DNA from: Stappia indica
GTDB taxonomy: Bacteria; Pseudomonadota; Alphaproteobacteria; Rhizobiales; Stappiaceae
Assembly: GCF_001696535.1 (NCBI RefSeq)
Contig: NZ_MBQE01000006.1
Coordinates: 248,001-312,000, forward strand
DNA length: 64,000 nt
Direction: 5' to 3'
The translations under genes were made by a program, and so were the position numbers. Under the pieces are notes generated by a model. That model saw only the letters and a list, made by a program, of their open reading frames with translations, did no database searches and was not told the DNA's origin. Below, piece by piece: positions 17,820 through 27,183 of the stretch (positions within the stretch are counted from its first letter, which is position 1; each line of letters starts with the position of its first letter).

Positions 17820-20675
17820 TCAGATGGCAAGCCTGCCGCTTTCGGCCGGTCCGTGCGGAGCCACCGACCACACGGGGTGCGGTGCTGGCCGCCCGATGAA
17901 GAAGCCTTGCGCGATATCGCAGCCGAGCTGGGCGAGAAACGCAAGCTGTTCCCCGGTCTCCACCCCTTCCGCGACCGTCGTCATACCGAGACTGTGCGCC
18001 AGACCGATGATCGCGCGCACGATGGCCACATCGTCGTCGGACTGGCCGATATTGCGCACGAAAGACTGGTCGATCTTCAGCCGCGACACCGGAAACCGCT
18101 TGAGATGGGTAAGCGAGGCATAGCCGGTGCCGAAATCGTCGAGTGCCAGGGAGATGCCGAGCTGCCTCAGCGCTCCTAGTGTTTCGGCGATCCGCTCGGC
18201 CGAACGGTCGAGCAGCACGGTTTCCGTCACCTCGAACTCCAGCTGTTGCGGCCGCAATCCGTACCGCGCCAGGGCCTCCGTCACATACTCGGGAAAGTGC
18301 GGGTCCTTGAGCTGCGAGGTTGCAAGGTTGATCGCGAGCTGGCCGGCATCGGCGCGCCCGGCAGATGCCTTCGAGAACGTTGCGAAGGCCCGCTCCATGA
18401 TCGCGCGACCGAGCACGCCGCCGAGGCCGAGATCTTCGGCGATGCCGACGAACTCGAGCGGACTGATCGCCTGCCCCCCATATTGCCAGCGCGCCAGAAC
18501 CTCGAACCCGACGATGCGGTGATCGCCGAACCCCAGCTGCGGCTGGAAGGCGACATCGATGTCTTCGGCGGAGATCGCGCCGCGCAGTGCATCGCCGAGC
18601 TCCTGGCGGCGCTCCAGCCGGCGCCGCAGCTGCGGATTGAACAGGGTCCAGCAGTTCCGACCCTGCGCCTTCGACTGATAGAGCGCGATATCGGCGTTCT
18701 TGATGATGTCGGTCGGCGTCTCGCCGTCCGCAGGGAACAGGGTCACGCCCATGGAGATGCCCGGCCGCATCATTCGGTCGCCGAGCCGGGTTCGTGCCGT
18801 CAGGGCCTTGTGCAGCTTTTGCGCCATCCGCTCGGCCGCCAGCTCGTCCGCAAGCCCCGTCAGCAGAACGGCGAACTCGTCGCCCCCCAGCCGCGCGACG
18901 ACATCCCCACGCCGCAACAGCCGGCGCAGCCGCTGAGCCACCACCCGCAGCAGGGCATCGCCTGCGTCGTGGCCGAGCGTATCGTTGATCGACTTGAAGT
19001 GATCGAGATCGATGATGATGAAGACGCCGACCTGATCGCGAAGCCGCTTGCCCTGCAGCGCCTTGTCCAACTCCCGCGTCATCACGGAGCGATTGGCCAG
19101 TTGCGTCAACCCATCCGTCTCTGCGGTCCGGCGGATGGCCAGCTCTGCCTGCTTCAACGCCGTGATGTCCGCACGCACGCCGACGATTGCGCCGCTGGTC
19201 GAGCGCCTCTCGCTGACCTGCAGCCAGCGCCCGTCGGACAGCAACTGGATGCTCGGCTCGCTTGGCGGGTCCCGGTGGATCGCAATCCGGTTCCGGATCC
19301 AGGCTTCGCGCTGCTCGGGCGTCGAACCCGGGTCCATATATTGCCCTGCCGCCACGCCGTGGCGCAGGATGTCCTCGAACGGCGTGCCTTCCCGGATCAG
19401 CTTCGCCGAAAGCGCGTAGTAGTCGCGATAGGAGCGGTTGAAGAGGATCAACCTGTCCTCGGCATCGAAGGCCGCGATGGCATCCGGGATCGTCTCGATG
19501 ACATCGTGCAAAAGCGCCCGCGCCTCGACGAGTTCCGTGACATCCGTCTGGACGCCGACGAAGCCCTCCGGTTCCGCGCCCTCTCCTGCGATCGGCCGGA
19601 TGTCGAGATCGAGCCAGTAACGCCGTCCGGTCCGGGACTGGTTCAACACCTGCACCCGCACAGGCCGCCCTTCGGCGATTGCGGCGCTCATTTCGCGCAC
19701 CGTCGCCGGATCGGTCTCCGAGCATTGCAGCACTGCGCCGGGTTTCTGACCGAGAACCTCGGCTTGCGTATAGCCGGTCAGGCGCTCGAATGCAGTGTTC
19801 ACCCAGCGGACCCGTCCCGCCCGGTCGCACACCACCACCGCATTGTTCGTTGCCCGGATGACGATGTCGGACCGCCGCAACTGCTCCGCCATGGTCTCGC
19901 GCCGGGTCACGTCGCGCGTCACGCCGCGATAGCCGAGAAACCTGCCGTCAGTCGAAAAGCGCGGCCGACCGTTGACCTCGGTCCACATCGGCTCGCCATC
20001 CCCGCGCAGGGTGGAGAAGATGAAGTTGTCGATCGGGGCATGACGGGCCACCGTTTCCGCGTATCCGCGCCACAGCGGATCGGCCACAGGGTCTCCGTTG
20101 GCAACCTGCCAGCGGGTCCGGCCGATCCACCCGGCGAAGTCGAGACCGAGCCGCCCTCCGTCGCCGATCACGCTGGTGAAGCGATGTTCTTCATCCGTCT
20201 CCCAGACCCAGTCCGAGGACACGGCAACGAATTCCGCCAACCGTTGATGGGCCTCGTTGAGCCGGCGGACCGCATCGGTTCGGGCCGTCTGGTCCACCGA
20301 AACACCGACGCCGCCGATGATCACGCCGTCGACCATCACAGGTTCGATCGAGGTTTCGGAGACGACACGACCGCGTGAGGTCTCCATCTCGCGGCTGTAG
20401 TGAACGCGCTCTCCCCCGATCACCCTGAGATGCATCTGCGTCCAGGCCTGCCCTTCCTCGGGACCGAGGCCCGCCTCGCTCGGCAGCAGTCCAACGGCAC
20501 TGCCATGGGTCTCGCGATCGATCCGGTTCTGAAACACATAGCGTCCGCTGCGGTCGAAGATCCACGCGGAATGAGGGAGACAGTCGAGCACGGCGGTCAG
20601 ACCGCGGGTGCTTTCGAGAATCCCCGTCTCCTGGGCGGAGACGGGATCGGAGGAGAAACCGTCCCGATCCATCAT
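17820..20675 (-). CDS. PAS-GGDEF-EAL protein (cyclic di-GMP turnover)
   Basis: 951 residues, cytoplasmic, with no transmembrane helix. Four PAS-like sensor regions occupy about 25-130, 145-258, 270-380 and 385-505. The GGDEF domain (about 515-680) has an intact GGDEF at 597-601 and an inhibitory-site RxxD (RRGD, 588-591) exactly five residues before it. The EAL domain (about 690-940) reads EVL at 725-727, with N783, E817, DDFGTG 846-851, K867, E903 and QGFF all present, so phosphodiesterase activity is expected. Whether the cyclase half is active or only binds c-di-GMP/GTP cannot be told. It starts at ATG 20675 after GGGAAGC. No partner gene is adjacent. Confidence 0.95.
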   Translation of the reverse strand: MMDRDGFSSDPVSAQETGILESTRGLTAVLDCLPHSAWIFDRSGRYVFQNRIDRETHGSAVGLLPSEAGLGPEEGQAWTQMHLRVIGGERVHYSREMETSRGRVVSETSIEPVMVDGVIIGGVGVSVDQTARTDAVRRLNEAHQRLAEFVAVSSDWVWETDEEHRFTSVIGDGGRLGLDFAGWIGRTRWQVANGDPVADPLWRGYAETVARHAPIDNFIFSTLRGDGEPMWTEVNGRPRFSTDGRFLGYRGVTRDVTRRETMAEQLRRSDIVIRATNNAVVVCDRAGRVRWVNTAFERLTGYTQAEVLGQKPGAVLQCSETDPATVREMSAAIAEGRPVRVQVLNQSRTGRRYWLDLDIRPIAGEGAEPEGFVGVQTDVTELVEARALLHDVIETIPDAIAAFDAEDRLILFNRSYRDYYALSAKLIREGTPFEDILRHGVAAGQYMDPGSTPEQREAWIRNRIAIHRDPPSEPSIQLLSDGRWLQVSERRSTSGAIVGVRADITALKQAELAIRRTAETDGLTQLANRSVMTRELDKALQGKRLRDQVGVFIIIDLDHFKSINDTLGHDAGDALLRVVAQRLRRLLRRGDVVARLGGDEFAVLLTGLADELAAERMAQKLHKALTARTRLGDRMMRPGISMGVTLFPADGETPTDIIKNADIALYQSKAQGRNCWTLFNPQLRRRLERRQELGDALRGAISAEDIDVAFQPQLGFGDHRIVGFEVLARWQYGGQAISPLEFVGIAEDLGLGGVLGRAIMERAFATFSKASAGRADAGQLAINLATSQLKDPHFPEYVTEALARYGLRPQQLEFEVTETVLLDRSAERIAETLGALRQLGISLALDDFGTGYASLTHLKRFPVSRLKIDQSFVRNIGQSDDDVAIVRAIIGLAHSLGMTTVAEGVETGEQLAFLAQLGCDIAQGFFIGRPAPHPVWSVAPHGPAESGRLAI

Positions 20676-21071
20676 GCTTCCCGTCAGGCGGATGTCGTCG
20701 CACCGATTGGAGAACCGGGCTGCAGCCGATCATCCCAATGGCAAGTCCGGCCAAGGTAAATCCGGCGGGCCGACCGCATGCGGCTCCCTCTCCCGAGCCT
20801 GGCTTCTGCCCTGCCGCATGCAGGCAGCGACCCGGGTCGGAGCTTGAACATGCCGAAGCGGACCGAAGGCTGGCGGCCAGATATCCGCGAATCGACCACC
20901 TGCCAAAAGTTGCATGACCTGCCGATTTCTCAAAGCGGCAAGTGGTGGGTCGCGGCATTGGCTCAGCTCCCAGGAGCCGCCGAAAACGCGACGGAAAGAG
21001 AGCTCCGGCGCCGACGTCATCGGACCGTTACACGCACCGCCTATCACTGGGCTTGGAAGTTTTGACGTGTC

Positions 21072-21088
21072 TGCGGCGTTGCGCCGCA
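21072..21088. repeat. 7-bp inverted repeat overlapping a possible -35 element
   Basis: TGCGGCG (21072-21078) and CGCCGCA (21082-21088) flank TTG. The repeat overlaps TTGCGC at 21079-21084, which with TAACAA/AACAAT at 21102-21108 forms a possible promoter (17-18 bp spacer). It could be a hairpin or an operator of the downstream LacI-family protein. Confidence 0.4.
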
Positions 21089-21157
21089 CGAAGCCCGAGG
21101 CTAACAATATGGAAACGCCGTTTCGTCGGCAGAAGAAAAACAGCGTGTATCTTGCGA

Positions 21158-21171
21158 TGCACAGCTGTGCA
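21158..21171. promoter_or_regulatory. 14-bp perfect palindrome just before the ABC operon start codon
   Basis: TGCACAGCTGTGCA ends 11 bases before the ATG at 21183 and abuts the AAAGGGTGG ribosome-binding site. LacI-family repressors bind palindromes of this size, and one is encoded as the last gene of the operon, so this is a plausible autoregulatory operator. The centre is AGCT rather than the CG usual for many family members, which weakens the case. Confidence 0.45.
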
Positions 21172-21182
21172 AAGGGTGGAAA

Positions 21183-22337
21183 ATGACGCAAGAGGGCTTC
21201 CTGAACATCGCGGGCCTGTCCGCGGGCTATGGCGCAACGCGTGTGCTCGAGGGGCTCGACCTCGCCATCGGCAAGGGAGAGTTCGTCGCGCTGCTCGGCT
21301 CGTCCGGCTGCGGCAAGACCACCCTGCTGCGCGCCATCGCCGGCTTCGTGAAGCCCTCGGGCGGCAAGATTTCCGTCGACGGCACGGACGTGACGCGCCA
21401 GCCGCCGGACAAGCGCGGCATGGCGCTGGTCTTCCAGTCCTACGCCCTGTGGCCGCACATGACGGTGGCGCAGAACATCGGCTACGGACTGAAGCTGCGC
21501 GGCCGGCCGAAGGCCGAGATCGCCCGACGCGTCGGTGAGCTCGAGGATCTGCTCGGCCTGTCCGGTCTTGGCGGCCGCAAGCCCGGCGCCCTGTCCGGCG
21601 GCCAGCGCCAGCGCGTCGCCCTCGGCCGCGCCCTGGCGATCGACCCGCAGATCCTGCTGCTCGACGAGCCGCTGTCCAATCTCGACGCCCGCATCCGCCT
21701 CAAGGTCCGCCACGACATCAGCGCGCTGCAGAAGCGCCTCGGCATCACCGCGGTGCATGTCACCCACGACCGCGAGGAAGCCATGGTGATGGCCGACCGC
21801 ATCGTCATCCTCGATCGCGGCCGCATCGCCCAGCAGGGCACGCCGCAAGAGCTGTACAACCGTCCCGCCTCCCCCTTCGTCGCCGCCTTCATGGGCGCGG
21901 AAAACCGTATCGACCTCACCGGCCGGATCGCTGGCGACAGGGTCATCGTTGCCGCAGGTCCGGCCAATGCGGCAGCCGATCTGGCCGTGGACGGACGGCC
22001 GCTGGCCGACGGCCTTCTGGAAGGGCGCTTCCGCGCCGAGGCCGCATCCCTCCTTGCCGGCGAGGGCGACGGGACCGCCACCCGCGACGCGCTGGAATTG
22101 CCCGGCCGCGTCGAGGCGGCGAGCTATCCCGGCGGCGCCTGGCGCCATTCCGTGCGGGTCGGCGATGAGACCCTGCTCGTCGACAGTTCCGAACCTTTCG
22201 CGCTCGGCGCGGCGGTGCGCATCCGCATCCCCACCGAAGCGCTTTTCCTCTTCGTCCGGCAGGGCTTGCCCGCCGGCCCCGAAGGCTCCTTGAGCGACGG
22301 CACCAACGGCCGCGTCCTGGAAGCATCCGAGACCTGA
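21183..22337 (+). CDS. ABC transporter ATPase (polyamine/iron/phosphonate importer class)
   Basis: 384 residues. Complete ABC motifs: Walker A GSSGCGKTT (about 39-47), Q-loop FQSYALWPHMT, signature LSGGQRQRVALGRAL, Walker B ILLLDEPLSNLDA, and the H-switch VTHDREEAM. After residue about 240 comes a TOBE-type C-terminal domain as in PotA, FbpC and PhnT. It energises the two permeases encoded downstream. First gene of a compact operon: ATPase, binding protein, two permeases, LacI regulator. A 14-bp palindrome overlaps its translation start region. The substrate class is inferred from family only. Confidence 0.95.
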   Translation: MTQEGFLNIAGLSAGYGATRVLEGLDLAIGKGEFVALLGSSGCGKTTLLRAIAGFVKPSGGKISVDGTDVTRQPPDKRGMALVFQSYALWPHMTVAQNIGYGLKLRGRPKAEIARRVGELEDLLGLSGLGGRKPGALSGGQRQRVALGRALAIDPQILLLDEPLSNLDARIRLKVRHDISALQKRLGITAVHVTHDREEAMVMADRIVILDRGRIAQQGTPQELYNRPASPFVAAFMGAENRIDLTGRIAGDRVIVAAGPANAAADLAVDGRPLADGLLEGRFRAEAASLLAGEGDGTATRDALELPGRVEAASYPGGAWRHSVRVGDETLLVDSSEPFALGAAVRIRIPTEALFLFVRQGLPAGPEGSLSDGTNGRVLEASET

Positions 22338-22370
22338 TCGTCAATGATGTCTAGAAAGCGGAGTACCGAC

Positions 22371-23507
22371 ATGAGGAAACTTCTTTCGGCGACGCTGGTG
22401 CTGGGCCTTGCGTCCACGCCGGTGACGGCGGCCGAGCTCACCGTGATCACGGCCGGCGACCAGAACATGGTCGACTACATCAACGAATATCTCGGCCCGA
22501 TCTTCGAGGAGCAGAACCCGGGTCACACGGTCCGTGCCGTCGGCACCGGCCCCGGCGATGCCGGCTCGCAGAAGATCCTCGAGCGCTTCGAAGCCCAGAA
22601 GCAGGCCGGCAGCGAGACCTGGGACACGGACGTTGCCGTGGTTCACGAGAAGTTCGCTGGCCCGATGGTCTCGGGCGGCTATCTCGAGGCCTATCGCGAC
22701 AACATCTCCTCCGGCAAGCTGGTGACGCGGGCGAATGCCGACATGGCGCTCGGTTCGAACGTCAAGGGCTACGTCATGCCGATGTTCAACAGCCAGACGG
22801 CGCTTGCCTACAACCCGGCCCTGCTGCCCAACCCGCCGAAGAGCTACGAGGAGCTCGCCGCCTGGGTGAAGGAGAACCCGAAGCAGTTCGGCTACAACGG
22901 CATCAAGGGCGGCGCCTCGGGCGTCAGCTTCGTGATGGGCTGGGTCTATGCCTTCGGCGACGGCGACGCCAACAAGCTGATGAACGGCCCGTTCGAGGAA
23001 GCCGAGACCACCAAGTGGGATGCGGCCTTCGACAGCCTGAAGGAATTCACCCAGAACGCCACCTTGACCCCGGGCAATGCCGGCACGCTCGACCTGCTGT
23101 CGCGCGGCGAGATCGCCATCGGGCCGGTCTGGGTCGACATGTTCTATTCCTGGCAGGCCAACGGCCAGCTGCCGCCGGAATTCAAGCTGGTGCTGCCGGC
23201 CCCCGGCATGCCCGGCCAGCCGATGCACTACGTGATCCCGGCCAAGGCTCCCAACAAGGACCTGGCGGAGAAGTTCGTCGAGCTCGCCACCAGCCCGAAG
23301 GTGCAGGCGGAAGGCATCGTAAAGCGCTTCAACTGGTACCCGGGCATCGACGCGCAGCATGTGCAGGCCGAGCTCGATGCCGAGACCTGGAACAAGCTGT
23401 TCACGGACGTGACGCCGGAAGACCTCGCCAGCTACGGCAAGCCCTTCCCGATCGCGCCGTACAACAACGCGATCCTGGAAGCCTACGAGGCCAAGGCCGC
23501 CAACTGA
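22371..23507 (+). CDS. ABC transporter periplasmic substrate-binding protein
   Basis: 378 residues from the ATG at 22371, chosen because a signal peptide begins there (MRKLLSATLVLGLASTPVTA, cleavage near ALA-type VTAAE) and GGAG precedes it; an upstream in-frame ATG at 22344 would add nine charged residues. The mature protein has the type II periplasmic fold of the PotD/FbpA/AEP-binding clan: LTVITAGDQNMVDYINEYLGP at the start, VVHEKFAGPMVSGG, and the hinge region GYNGIKGGASGVSFVMGW. The ligand cannot be read from the sequence; polyamine, ferric ion, thiamine and phosphonates are all possible for this clan. Confidence 0.92.
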   Translation: MRKLLSATLVLGLASTPVTAAELTVITAGDQNMVDYINEYLGPIFEEQNPGHTVRAVGTGPGDAGSQKILERFEAQKQAGSETWDTDVAVVHEKFAGPMVSGGYLEAYRDNISSGKLVTRANADMALGSNVKGYVMPMFNSQTALAYNPALLPNPPKSYEELAAWVKENPKQFGYNGIKGGASGVSFVMGWVYAFGDGDANKLMNGPFEEAETTKWDAAFDSLKEFTQNATLTPGNAGTLDLLSRGEIAIGPVWVDMFYSWQANGQLPPEFKLVLPAPGMPGQPMHYVIPAKAPNKDLAEKFVELATSPKVQAEGIVKRFNWYPGIDAQHVQAELDAETWNKLFTDVTPEDLASYGKPFPIAPYNNAILEAYEAKAAN

Positions 23508-23565
23508 CCTTCACCGCAAAGGCCGCCCGGATTCCCCGGGCGGCCCCCACCGGATCGACGCCACC

Positions 23566-24387
23566 ATGCCACGACGCCTGCTCGGACTGCTTCTCGTCCT
23601 GCCCGCCCTGACGGTGATCCTGTTCCTGTTCGTGCTGCCGCTTGCCCTCTCGGTGATCGGCGCGTTCGAGACCGAGGCAGGCTACGGGCTGGGTAACTTC
23701 ACGAAGTCCTTTGCCCTCTACAGCTCCGACATCCTCTTCACCGTGGTGATCGTCAGCCTGTCGACCTGTTTGATCGGGCTCTTCTCGATCGCCATCGGCG
23801 GCTATCTGACCCTTGGCGAGAACCCGCGCGCGGTGGCGATCCTGCGCTGGCTGTACCGCTGGCCGCTGTTCATTCCCTTTATCGTCGTCGGCCAGGTGTT
23901 GCGCACCTTCCTCGCCAAGAACGGCTTGATGAACAACATTCTCGTGGGCGCCGGCCTCATCACCCCGCTGCAGGCGGTGAGCTTCCTCGACTGGCGCGGC
24001 ATCGTCATCGCCTTCGTGTGGAAGCAAACGCCCTTCGTGACGCTTCTGCTCGCCGGCGCCATGGCCTCGGTCGACCGCGGCACCATCGAGGCGGCCCGCA
24101 ATCTGGGTGCATCGCGGCTGCGCATCCTGATCGAGATCCTGGTGCCGCAGGTCGCCACCACGCTGATGGTCGGGCTGGTCCTGTCCTTCGTCACAATGAT
24201 GTCGGTGCTCTCGGTGCCGCTTATGATCAACGCCCAGTCGCCGACCATGCTGACCGCCGACATCGCCTTCCGCATCAATGCCTATGGCGATTATGGCGTG
24301 GCCAACGCGCTCGGTCTGATCTCGCTCGCCGCGACCGCTTGCGTCGCATGGTTCTACCTGCGCCAGAGCATGAAGGAGCGCGGATGA
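23566..24387 (+). CDS. ABC transporter permease 1
   Basis: 273 residues with six predicted transmembrane helices. The cytoplasmic EAA loop is EAARNLGASRLRILIEILVPQ (about 182-202), the site that docks with the ATPase. It belongs to the binding-protein-dependent transport inner-membrane family (PotB/PhnU-like). The next permease starts inside its stop codon (ATGA at 24384-24387), so the two are translationally coupled and probably form a heterodimer. Confidence 0.95.
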   Translation: MPRRLLGLLLVLPALTVILFLFVLPLALSVIGAFETEAGYGLGNFTKSFALYSSDILFTVVIVSLSTCLIGLFSIAIGGYLTLGENPRAVAILRWLYRWPLFIPFIVVGQVLRTFLAKNGLMNNILVGAGLITPLQAVSFLDWRGIVIAFVWKQTPFVTLLLAGAMASVDRGTIEAARNLGASRLRILIEILVPQVATTLMVGLVLSFVTMMSVLSVPLMINAQSPTMLTADIAFRINAYGDYGVANALGLISLAATACVAWFYLRQSMKERG

Positions 24388-25238
24388 GCGCCTCGTCGAC
24401 ACCCCTGCCGCACAAGGCCGAGCCCGCGCGCATCCGTCCCGACCTGTGGTGGGTGCCGCGCGCCATCGTGCTCGGCCTCATCGCCTTCATCATCTTCGGC
24501 CCGCTGACGAACCTCGTCCTGTGGACTGTCGCGGAGCGCTGGTACTTCCCTCATGCGCTGCCGCTGGAATACGGCTTCAGCTACTGGGAACGGGTGTTCT
24601 CGCCGCGCGGCAATGCGATGGAGTCGCTCGCCAACAGCGTCCTGGTCGCGAGCCTGACGGTGGTGCTGGCGATTGCGCTGGCAGTGCCCGCCGGCTATGC
24701 GCTGGCGCGCCTGCGACTGCCCTTCCGGGCGCTGATCCTGCTGGCCTTCCTGATCCCCCAGGCCTTTCCGAACCTGCCCGTCTACGTCAACATCGCGCGC
24801 CTGTTCTACCAGATCGGCCTCAACGGCACGGTCATCGGCGTCGTGCTGGTGCATGTCACCCACGGGCTGGTCTATGCGGTCTGGATCGCGACGGCTGCCT
24901 TTTCCGCCGTCGACAGCGAACTGGAACAGGCCGCCCGCTCGCTCGGGGCCGGCGCTTTCCGTGCGTTCCGGGACGTGACGCTGCCGCTTGCAGCCCCCGG
25001 GCTGCTGGCCAGTGCGATCTTCGTCTTCCTGGAATCGCTCGACGAGTTCACCGGCAGCTATTTCGTCGGCGCACCCGACGTGAATCTGTTGCCGCTTCTG
25101 CTCTATACAGCGGGTGCTGGCGGAAACTATCAGGTGGCATCGATCACGGCGTTGTTGCTCCTGATACCCTCCATCGCTTTCATGCTCGTCGTCGAGCGTT
25201 TCCTCAGATCCGACGTGCTGTCGAAGGTTGGCCATTGA
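24384..25238 (+). CDS. ABC transporter permease 2
   Basis: 284 residues from ATG at 24384, overlapping permease 1 by 4 bases, with AAGGAG upstream. Six transmembrane helices after a hydrophilic N-terminus of about 30 residues. The EAA-type loop is ELEQAARSLGAGAFRAFRDVTLP (about 180-202). It resembles PotC/PhnV-class permeases. The LacI regulator begins in its last codons (TTGA overlap), tying regulator synthesis to transporter synthesis. Confidence 0.95.
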   Translation: MSASSTPLPHKAEPARIRPDLWWVPRAIVLGLIAFIIFGPLTNLVLWTVAERWYFPHALPLEYGFSYWERVFSPRGNAMESLANSVLVASLTVVLAIALAVPAGYALARLRLPFRALILLAFLIPQAFPNLPVYVNIARLFYQIGLNGTVIGVVLVHVTHGLVYAVWIATAAFSAVDSELEQAARSLGAGAFRAFRDVTLPLAAPGLLASAIFVFLESLDEFTGSYFVGAPDVNLLPLLLYTAGAGGNYQVASITALLLLIPSIAFMLVVERFLRSDVLSKVGH

Positions 25239-26272
25239 AACGGGACCAGGGCGACAAGACCCCCGCACGGCGCTTCATCAGCGCGCAGCAGGTGGCACAA
25301 AAGGCCGGCGTATCGCGCTCGGCGGTCTCGCGCGCGTTCACGCCGGGCGCCAGCATCGCGCCGGAGACCCGCGAGAAGGTCATGCAGGCGGCCGCCGAGC
25401 TGGGCTATCAGGTCAATGACCTGGCGCGCGGCCTGCTGGCCAATCGCAGCCGGCTCGTCGGTCTCATCGTCACCCGGCCCGAGGTGGGCTTTCGCGCCCA
25501 TCTCGTCTCCGCCCTGACCCGGGCGCTGATCCTGCGCGGCAGCGTGCCGCTGATCATCAACACCGGCAGCCTCGAGCAGGAACTGCAGGCCGCACAGAAC
25601 GCTCTGTTCGGATACCGCGCGGCGGCAACGATCATCCTGTCTGGCTCGCCCCCGGCCTCCTTCGTAGAGCTGGCCCGGCGCAACGGCCAGCCGCTGATCA
25701 TGATCGGGCGGTCCGAACCCGACTGCGACCACGTGCGCATCGACAACACCGGCGCCGCCCGCACTGCTGCCCGCCTCTTCGTCGAGCGCGGTTTCACCCG
25801 CCTTGCAGTCGCCGGCGTCGCCTCGGCGACACCCAGCCTCGTCGAGCGCGAGGAGGCCTTCGCTGACGAGGCCCAGCGCCTCGGCGCGAGCGTGGTCCGC
25901 GCTCACGGCCAGGAAGCCAACTATGCCGGCGGCCAGAAAGCGGCCGATGCGCTCCTCGGGGGCGATGCAACAGCCGAACGGCCCCAGGCCGTCTTCTGCG
26001 TCAACGATCTCGTGGCCATCGGCCTGATGGACCGGGCGCGCAGCCGTTTCGGCCTCGATCTTCCCCGGGAGCTGGCGATGATCGGCTTCGACGACATCCC
26101 CGAAGCGTCGTGGGACGCCTACCGGCTCAGCACATTCCGGCAGGATCCGGAAAAGATGGCCGAAGGCGCCGTCGCCCATCTGGAGCGGCGGTTGACCGAC
26201 CTGGATGCCCCGCCCTCGACCTTGCGGCTCGAGGCGACCTTCGTGGAGCGTTCGACCACGCCAGGGCGCTGA
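25235..26272 (+). CDS. LacI-family transcriptional regulator
   Basis: 345 residues from a TTG at 25235, which overlaps the permease stop (TTGA); AGGTTGG lies upstream and no better start fits the HTH. The N-terminal HTH is ISAQQVAQKAGVSRSAVSRAF (about 15-36), followed by the hinge helix YQVNDLARGLLANRS and a periplasmic-binding-protein-like sugar or ligand domain with MIGFDDIPEASWDAYRLSTFRQ near the C-terminus. As the last gene of the transporter operon it most likely represses that operon in response to the imported compound (inference from context). Palindromes before the ATPase gene are candidate operators. Confidence 0.93.
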   Translation: MKRDQGDKTPARRFISAQQVAQKAGVSRSAVSRAFTPGASIAPETREKVMQAAAELGYQVNDLARGLLANRSRLVGLIVTRPEVGFRAHLVSALTRALILRGSVPLIINTGSLEQELQAAQNALFGYRAAATIILSGSPPASFVELARRNGQPLIMIGRSEPDCDHVRIDNTGAARTAARLFVERGFTRLAVAGVASATPSLVEREEAFADEAQRLGASVVRAHGQEANYAGGQKAADALLGGDATAERPQAVFCVNDLVAIGLMDRARSRFGLDLPRELAMIGFDDIPEASWDAYRLSTFRQDPEKMAEGAVAHLERRLTDLDAPPSTLRLEATFVERSTTPGR

Positions 26273-26363
26273 CCGACTTCCAGAACCCGACCGGGTCTGC
26301 CACCGAGGGCAGAAAGATGCTACCTCCGGGGAACGCATGCTTCACCACACGGAGGACGACACC

Positions 26364-27161
26364 ATGAGCGCTGACGACCGGCGAGCGATAATCCGCCAGT
26401 TCACCTGCCTCGACGACAATTTCGGCGTCCTTGTCCATGTGCCGGAAAGCGCAAGCGGGCCGGGCGGCACCATCGCCATCGACGTGCCCCATGCAGACCC
26501 CTACAGGGACGTCCTGAAGGAAACCGGCTGGACGCTGACGGACATTCTCGTCACGCATCATCACTGGGACCATGTCCAGGGGCTCGTGGAGCTGAAGGCC
26601 GAGACCGGCGCCCGAGTCACCGGCCCCGCCCTGTCGCGCGACAAGATCGCCGGACTGGATGTCTTCGTGGAGGATGGCGACGAGATCACGGTCGCAGGGG
26701 TCGCCTTCAAGGCGATCGGCACGCCCGGCCACACGCTCGACCAGATCTCGTGGTGGGCGCCGGAGCTGTCCTTCGCCCATACCGGCGACACGCTGTTCTC
26801 GCTTGGCTGTGGCCGCATCTTCGAGGGCGATCCGGCGATGATGTGGGCCTCGCTGGAAAAGCTCGTCCGCCTGCTGCCGCCGCAGACCTCCATCCATTGC
26901 GGCCATGAATATACGCTCTCCAACGCCCGCTTCGCGCTGACCGTCGATCCGGACAACGCCACCTTGAAAGCGCGCGTTGCCGAGGTGGAGAGCCTGCGGG
27001 AACAGAGGTTGCCGACGCTGCCGACGACGATGGCGGCGGAGCTCGCCGCAAATCCGTTCCTGCGACCTGGCGATGCCGCCATCCGCAAGCACCTTGGTCT
27101 CGAGGGCGCCAGCGACGCGGCGGTCTTTGCCGAGATCCGGCGCCGCAAGGACACGTTCTGA
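26364..27161 (+). CDS. gloB: Hydroxyacylglutathione hydrolase (glyoxalase II)
   Basis: 265 residues from ATG at 26364 with GGAGG 8 bases upstream (an ATG at 26337 is possible but less well placed). Metallo-beta-lactamase fold: THHHWDHVQG (about 56-65) binds the dinuclear metal site, with GTPGHT, HTGDTLFSLGCGRIFEG and HCGHEYTLSNARF as further ligands. The C-terminal LPTTMAAELAANPFLR is the glutathione-binding HAGH domain, which supports glyoxalase II over other MBL enzymes. It hydrolyses S-lactoylglutathione to D-lactate and glutathione. It follows the regulator by 91 bases and may have its own promoter. Confidence 0.93.
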   Translation: MSADDRRAIIRQFTCLDDNFGVLVHVPESASGPGGTIAIDVPHADPYRDVLKETGWTLTDILVTHHHWDHVQGLVELKAETGARVTGPALSRDKIAGLDVFVEDGDEITVAGVAFKAIGTPGHTLDQISWWAPELSFAHTGDTLFSLGCGRIFEGDPAMMWASLEKLVRLLPPQTSIHCGHEYTLSNARFALTVDPDNATLKARVAEVESLREQRLPTLPTTMAAELAANPFLRPGDAAIRKHLGLEGASDAAVFAEIRRRKDTF

Positions 27162-27183
27162 CCGCGAGCTGGAGCCGACTGCC

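Larger units (their letters stand above)
20676..21182. other. 507-base non-coding region between the GGDEF-EAL gene and the ABC operon
   Basis: This is a divergent spacer. No open frame in it has both a ribosome-binding site and protein-like composition. The right-hand 120 bases carry the inverted repeat at 21072-21088, a promoter-like pair near 21079-21108 and the palindrome at 21158-21171. The left half holds nothing I can identify. Confidence 0.7.

Noticed and set aside
17257-19830. 857-codon minus-strand frame overlapping the GGDEF-EAL gene and the tRNA
   Set aside because: It runs in a shifted frame of a well-conserved protein and through a tRNA, and has Arg/Ala-rich composition.
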